A stretch of DNA of 22,807 nt, taken from positions 1-22,807 of IMG/VR virus record IMGVR_UViG_3300046001_003660. One strand, given 5' to 3'. Source of the DNA: a virus. The translations under genes were made by a program, and so were the position numbers. The notes beneath the pieces are model-generated. The model worked only from the letters and a program-made list of their open reading frames with translations, ran no database searches and was not told the DNA's origin. Of the stretch, positions 21,621 to 22,807 are shown in pieces. Numbering within the stretch: position 1 is the first letter of the stretch; each line of letters begins with the position of its first letter.

Positions 21621-21977
21621 ATGAAGACAGATAAAGAAAAAAGAAAAATAATTCGTATAGTGATGAGACCAAAAATGATGAGGTTTTTAAATCAATTAAA
21701 ATTAATTGAGGAAGGAGTTTATTTTGAATTAACAGCAGAAGAAAAAATTGAAGTAGTCAAAAGAGTTAGAATGGTTATGGTAGAAGAAACAATAAAGGTA
21801 TTAGGAGGGATGGAAAGAAATAATTTAAAGTTAATAATGATGATATGTATTGAAACTTTACAATCCTTTTTAAGCGTATTTGAGGAGTTGGAAAATTACT
21901 CTTCTTGTCAGTTAATGACAGACGCAATAAAATTAATTGAAAATGATATTCAAGAGTTGGTTGAACCTGAATTATAA
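21621..21977 (+). CDS. Helical hypothetical protein
   Basis: 118 residues from the ATG at 21621; an earlier TTG in frame at 21600 lies in the terminator and is rejected. MKTDKEKRKIIRIVMRPKMM, then a helical body (LTAEEKIEVVKRVRMVMVEET, LKLIMMICIETLQSFLSVFEEL) and an acidic end (ENDIQELVEPEL). Rich in Met, Ile and Lys. A five-codon frame (21607-21624, ATG ATG ATA TTT ATA TGA) overlaps its start by ATGA. It overlaps the sigma-like gene by up to 41 nt. Function unknown. Confidence 0.6.
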   Translation: MKTDKEKRKIIRIVMRPKMMRFLNQLKLIEEGVYFELTAEEKIEVVKRVRMVMVEETIKVLGGMERNNLKLIMMICIETLQSFLSVFEELENYSSCQLMTDAIKLIENDIQELVEPEL

Positions 21978-22455
21978 TAAATTAAATACATTATCCAAAA
22001 AAATTGATAAAGAAAATGGGGAAGAGATATTACATTTTACAATTCAGAAGTTTTTGGAAAAGAATGATTTGGATTTTTTGGATAAGTTAGATGATGATAT
22101 AAAATTAAAATATATATCAAGGACTATGAAAATACAGGCAACCTCAACGGGCAGTCAATTTTATAGGGAGTGGAAAAGATTTACATTAATCACAAAAGAT
22201 GTTATTATTGAAGATAGGGAAGAAACTGATTATAGTGATGTAGATGAAATTAAAATAAAGTTTATAAAAGATAAATTAAAGGGAATGAATTGGTTTAGTT
22301 CATTATTGTTTCAGCGTTATGTTGAGATAGGGTGTTCCGCACAGAAACTATCAGAACAATTACTAATACCATTAACAACAATACAATATCATTTACGGAA
22401 GGTAAGAAATGAAATAAAGAACGATTGGAAAAATAGAAAAGATTATGGGATGTAA
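21937..22455 (+). CDS. Sigma-like / HTH transcription factor
   Basis: 172 residues from ATG 21937 (an ATG at 21943 is equally possible). The front (NYNKLNTLSKKIDKENGEEILHFTIQKFLE, broken at about 12-41) resembles sigma-70 region 2 of small sigma-like phage proteins, followed by KLKYISRTMKIQATSTGSQFYREWK. The end has a region-4-type helix-turn-helix: NWFSSLLFQRYVEIGCSAQKLSEQLLIPLTTIQYHLRKVRNEI (broken at about 118-160). Such genes stand beside packaging genes in Bacteroidota phages and may direct late transcription. It overlaps both neighbours (41 nt upstream, 11 nt downstream). Its target promoters are not known; the AAACTCATTGC class is one candidate set. Confidence 0.55.
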   Translation: MKMIFKSWLNLNYNKLNTLSKKIDKENGEEILHFTIQKFLEKNDLDFLDKLDDDIKLKYISRTMKIQATSTGSQFYREWKRFTLITKDVIIEDREETDYSDVDEIKIKFIKDKLKGMNWFSSLLFQRYVEIGCSAQKLSEQLLIPLTTIQYHLRKVRNEIKNDWKNRKDYGM

Positions 22456-22672
22456 TTGTAAAGGAAGCAAGAAACCTGTTATAAACGATGAAATAGGACG
22501 CAAGGTAGTCCTTAAAATCATAAATGAAGGGAATGTCTTGACCGAGGAAGAGAAGAGAACCTTGTATCTCTATTACGATTTTTTGTATGGAACAAATACA
22601 AATCCAAATTGTATTGATTGTTATGAGAATTATAAAATGAAATTAATAGAAAAATATAAACAAACATTATGA
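22445..22672 (+). CDS. Small CxC/CxxC protein
   Basis: 75 residues beginning MGCNCKGSKKPV, with C3/C5 and C56/C59 (NCIDC), likely one metal site, and a helical middle (TEEEKRTLYLYYDFLYG). Short proteins with an MGCNCK start are frequent next to packaging genes in Bacteroidota phages. It overlaps the sigma-like gene by 11 nt and the next gene by ATGA, so four genes here form one translation chain. No enzymatic motif. Confidence 0.65.
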   Translation: MGCNCKGSKKPVINDEIGRKVVLKIINEGNVLTEEEKRTLYLYYDFLYGTNTNPNCIDCYENYKMKLIEKYKQTL

Positions 22673-22807
22673 ATGTAAAAAAAACAAAAATCGGGGACAT
22701 TAAGATGAACCCCAATAATCCAAGAACAATTAAAGACGATAAGTTCAGACAACTCGTTAAATCCATTACGGAGTTTCCAAAAATGTTGGAGTTAAGACCC
22801 ATCGTTG
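22669..22807 (+). CDS. ParB-like nuclease domain protein, N-terminal part (runs off the window)
   Basis: 46 codons are visible, starting in ATGA shared with the upstream stop: MNVKKTKIGDIKMNPNNPRT, then IKDDKFRQLVKSITEFPKML and ELRPIV. This is the usual opening of ParB/Srx-type domains (IGDIKxNPxNPR, then LxxSIxEF), which in phages are often fused to a DNA methyltransferase or sit beside the terminase. What follows lies outside the window, so a methylase fusion cannot be confirmed. Confidence 0.8.
   Translation, partial: MNVKKTKIGDIKMNPNNPRTIKDDKFRQLVKSITEFPKMLELRPIV

Overview
The window reads as part of a double-stranded DNA tailed-phage (or prophage) genome infecting a member of the Bacteroidota. 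The reasons are: an AT-rich sequence; structural proteins that resemble uncultured Bacteroidota phage families (XkdF-like protease, HK97-type major capsid, portal with a GxNGLGNNKDE-type motif, DUF6712-like connector); start codons in A-rich context with almost no Shine-Dalgarno; and promoters of the Bacteroidota type (TTG about -33, about 19 nt, TAnnTTTG at -7). No integrase, repressor or bacterial housekeeping gene is visible, so lifestyle cannot be decided. Terminase is not in the window. All assignments come from reading the sequence, without database searches.

Layout. (1) Positions 1-15419, plus strand, is a long late/structural block: the end of a cysteine-rich structural protein, a second cysteine-rich protein, a five-bladed beta-propeller (GH130-like) protein coupled to a TPR-like protein, the tail tape measure, the capsid protease, a scaffold-like protein, the major capsid protein, a probable tail-tube protein, a small virion-associated protein, a 1202-residue collagen-like tail fibre, the portal, a head-tail connector, and three small genes linked by ATGA overlaps. 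The portal reading frame is split by a single in-frame TAG. (2) Positions 15420-18637 is a minus-strand block: two small genes at its 3' end, a hypothetical gene, a zinc-finger/coiled-coil/beta protein, an acidic protein and a SprT-like metalloprotease. The last small genes are bracketed by two copies of an inverted-repeat RNA element. (3) Positions 18515-18984 is a 470-nt divergent control region. (4) Positions 18985-22807, plus strand, holds early/middle functions: an unknown gene, a DUF6291-like replication-type protein, an iteron-like heptamer array with a palindrome (candidate origin), an unknown gene, a PD-(D/E)XK-type nuclease (Holliday-resolvase-like), two small terminator-ended intergenic cassettes, a zinc-finger/HTH protein, a sigma-like regulator, a CxC/CxxC mini-protein and the start of a ParB-like protein.

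How it fits together. Four copies of the 11-mer AAACTCATTGC lie in the control regions. Three have a good -7 box exactly 19 nt after the TTG, and these three are placed to drive the leftward SprT operon, the leftward small-gene pair and the rightward unknown gene. This looks like one co-regulated promoter class. An 18-nt leader motif is shared by the SprT-like gene and the DUF6291-like gene, which are transcribed in opposite directions. The strongest points for follow-up are the split portal, the repeated promoter family, the shared leader, the bracketing RNA element, the paired small-RNA-like cassettes and the iteron array.
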